Origin: Fimbriimonadales bacterium
GTDB lineage: Bacteria; Armatimonadota; Fimbriimonadia; Fimbriimonadales; Fimbriimonadaceae
Length of the DNA stretch: 5,433 bases
Direction: 5' to 3'
Assembly: GCA_026392145.1 (NCBI GenBank)
Contig: JAPLCS010000294.1
Coordinates: 1-5,433, forward strand
Position numbers and translations under genes: made by a program. This document shows, piece after piece, positions 4,747-5,433 of the stretch; the stretch's first letter is position 1, and every line of letters starts with the position of its first letter. Under the pieces are notes generated by a model. That model was not told the DNA's origin and ran no database searches. It saw only the letters and a list, made by a program, of their open reading frames with translations.

Positions 4747-5433
4747 ATGTCAGAAACTCTCCTACGCACTCCACTTTACGATGCTCATGTTGCACTCAAT
4801 GCCCGTCTAGTTCCATTTGCTGGATATGAGATGCCAGTGCAATATGCGAGCATCATCGCGGAATCTAAAGCAGTGCGAGAAGGTGCCGGAATGTTTGATG
4901 TATCTCACATGGCACGACTAATCTTGAAGGGTGATCATGTTCAAGAGTTTCTTGAAAAAGTCACGTCAAACGACATCTCGAAACTCAATCCAGGGTTCGG
5001 CCAGTATTCGTTACTCCCAAATCTAACGGGCGGATGTGTAGACGATATCATTGTCTACAAAATCTCAGACACTCATTTTTATATGGTTGTCAATGCCAGT
5101 AACCATGAAAAAGATGTAGCATGGCTTAACGAACAGAACACTTTTGGAGTCACCATCGAAGACGAAACCGATGCTACCGCTATGATTGCGGTACAAGGTC
5201 CAACTGCAAGAGAACTCATCGCATCGTTGTCAACTGACTCGGAGCAGATTAAGAAAGCCGGACTCTTTGAACTCGTATCGACAACTATCGCCGGCGTTCC
5301 ATGCTTTGCTCCATGCTCTGGCTATACCGGTGAAGACGGTTTTGAACTCATATGCCCGGCCAATCACGCCGAAGCACTCTGGAATGCTCTCCTCAACTCA
5401 GGTGTCGCCGCCTGTGGTCTGGGGTCACGGGAT
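4747..5433 (+). CDS. gcvT: Aminomethyltransferase, glycine cleavage system T-protein (3' end outside window)
   Basis: T-protein takes the aminomethyl group from lipoylated H-protein, transfers its methylene to tetrahydrofolate and releases ammonia, the second step of glycine breakdown in the cytoplasm. The window contains 229 codons of an expected 360-370; no stop is reached before the right edge. Seen motifs: N-terminal LRTPLYDAHVALNARLVPFAGYEMPVQY (residues 6-33), the GMFDVSHM segment (48-55), GGCVDDIIVY (95-104) with the expected catalytic/folate-contacting Asp (D99 or D100, family form GGxxDDxxVY), VVNASNHEKD (114-123), YTGEDGFE (183-190) and the final GLGSRD (224-229, family form GLGARD). 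The ATG at 4747 gives the standard T-protein N-terminus; the Shine-Dalgarno is weak. Neighbouring gcvH or gcvP genes would be expected downstream, but this cannot be seen. The YgfZ and sarcosine/dimethylglycine dehydrogenase relatives are less likely because of the full set of GcvT motifs. Confidence 0.95.
   Translation, partial: MSETLLRTPLYDAHVALNARLVPFAGYEMPVQYASIIAESKAVREGAGMFDVSHMARLILKGDHVQEFLEKVTSNDISKLNPGFGQYSLLPNLTGGCVDDIIVYKISDTHFYMVVNASNHEKDVAWLNEQNTFGVTIEDETDATAMIAVQGPTARELIASLSTDSEQIKKAGLFELVSTTIAGVPCFAPCSGYTGEDGFELICPANHAEALWNALLNSGVAACGLGSRD

Overview
This window looks like bacterial chromosome from a moderate-GC lineage, most likely Armatimonadota (Fimbriimonadia-like). That placement is an inference. 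It rests mainly on the first gene, a pseudopilin whose N-terminus (FTLIELLVVIAIIAILAAI, then LFPVFAQAK) is of the kind that recurs in many copies in Fimbriimonas-type and planctomycete-type genomes. Nothing indicates a plasmid, phage, transposon or CRISPR locus. The window is compact, with short intergenic regions.

Layout. (1) Positions 1-974, minus strand: a single pseudopilin-like secreted protein, followed by a probable terminator at the left edge. (2) Positions 975-1199: a 225-bp divergent intergenic region with a weak candidate promoter for the pseudopilin and several small inverted and direct repeats just ahead of the next operon. (3) Positions 1200-3807, plus strand: a tightly packed three-gene operon joined by two ATGA stop/start overlaps. 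It encodes a 2-oxo acid dehydrogenase E2-type acyltransferase with two lipoyl domains, a class I glutamine amidotransferase-like (peptidase C26, PuuD-type) hydrolase, and a small biotin carrier protein. (4) Positions 3824-3854: a bidirectional rho-independent terminator between convergent genes. (5) Positions 3875-4576, minus strand: a secreted protein of unknown function. (6) Positions 4577-4746: a divergent intergenic region containing a leader hairpin. (7) From 4747 to the right edge, plus strand: the first 229 codons of gcvT, the aminomethyltransferase (T-protein) of the glycine cleavage system.

How the genes fit together. The operon encodes two proteins that carry a covalent swinging-arm cofactor (lipoate on two lysines, biotin on one), but none of the usual partners lies beside them: no E1 or E3 dehydrogenase subunit, no biotin carboxylase and no carboxyltransferase. 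The neighbouring gcvT product also works on a lipoyl-protein substrate. A link through acyl-CoA or amino-acid catabolism is plausible but not shown by the sequence. The E2 deviates from textbook motifs in its peripheral-subunit-binding domain and active site. This orphan operon is the most interesting part of the window. I see no clear sign of a wholly new system; the findings are unusual features of known families and candidate regulatory structures.
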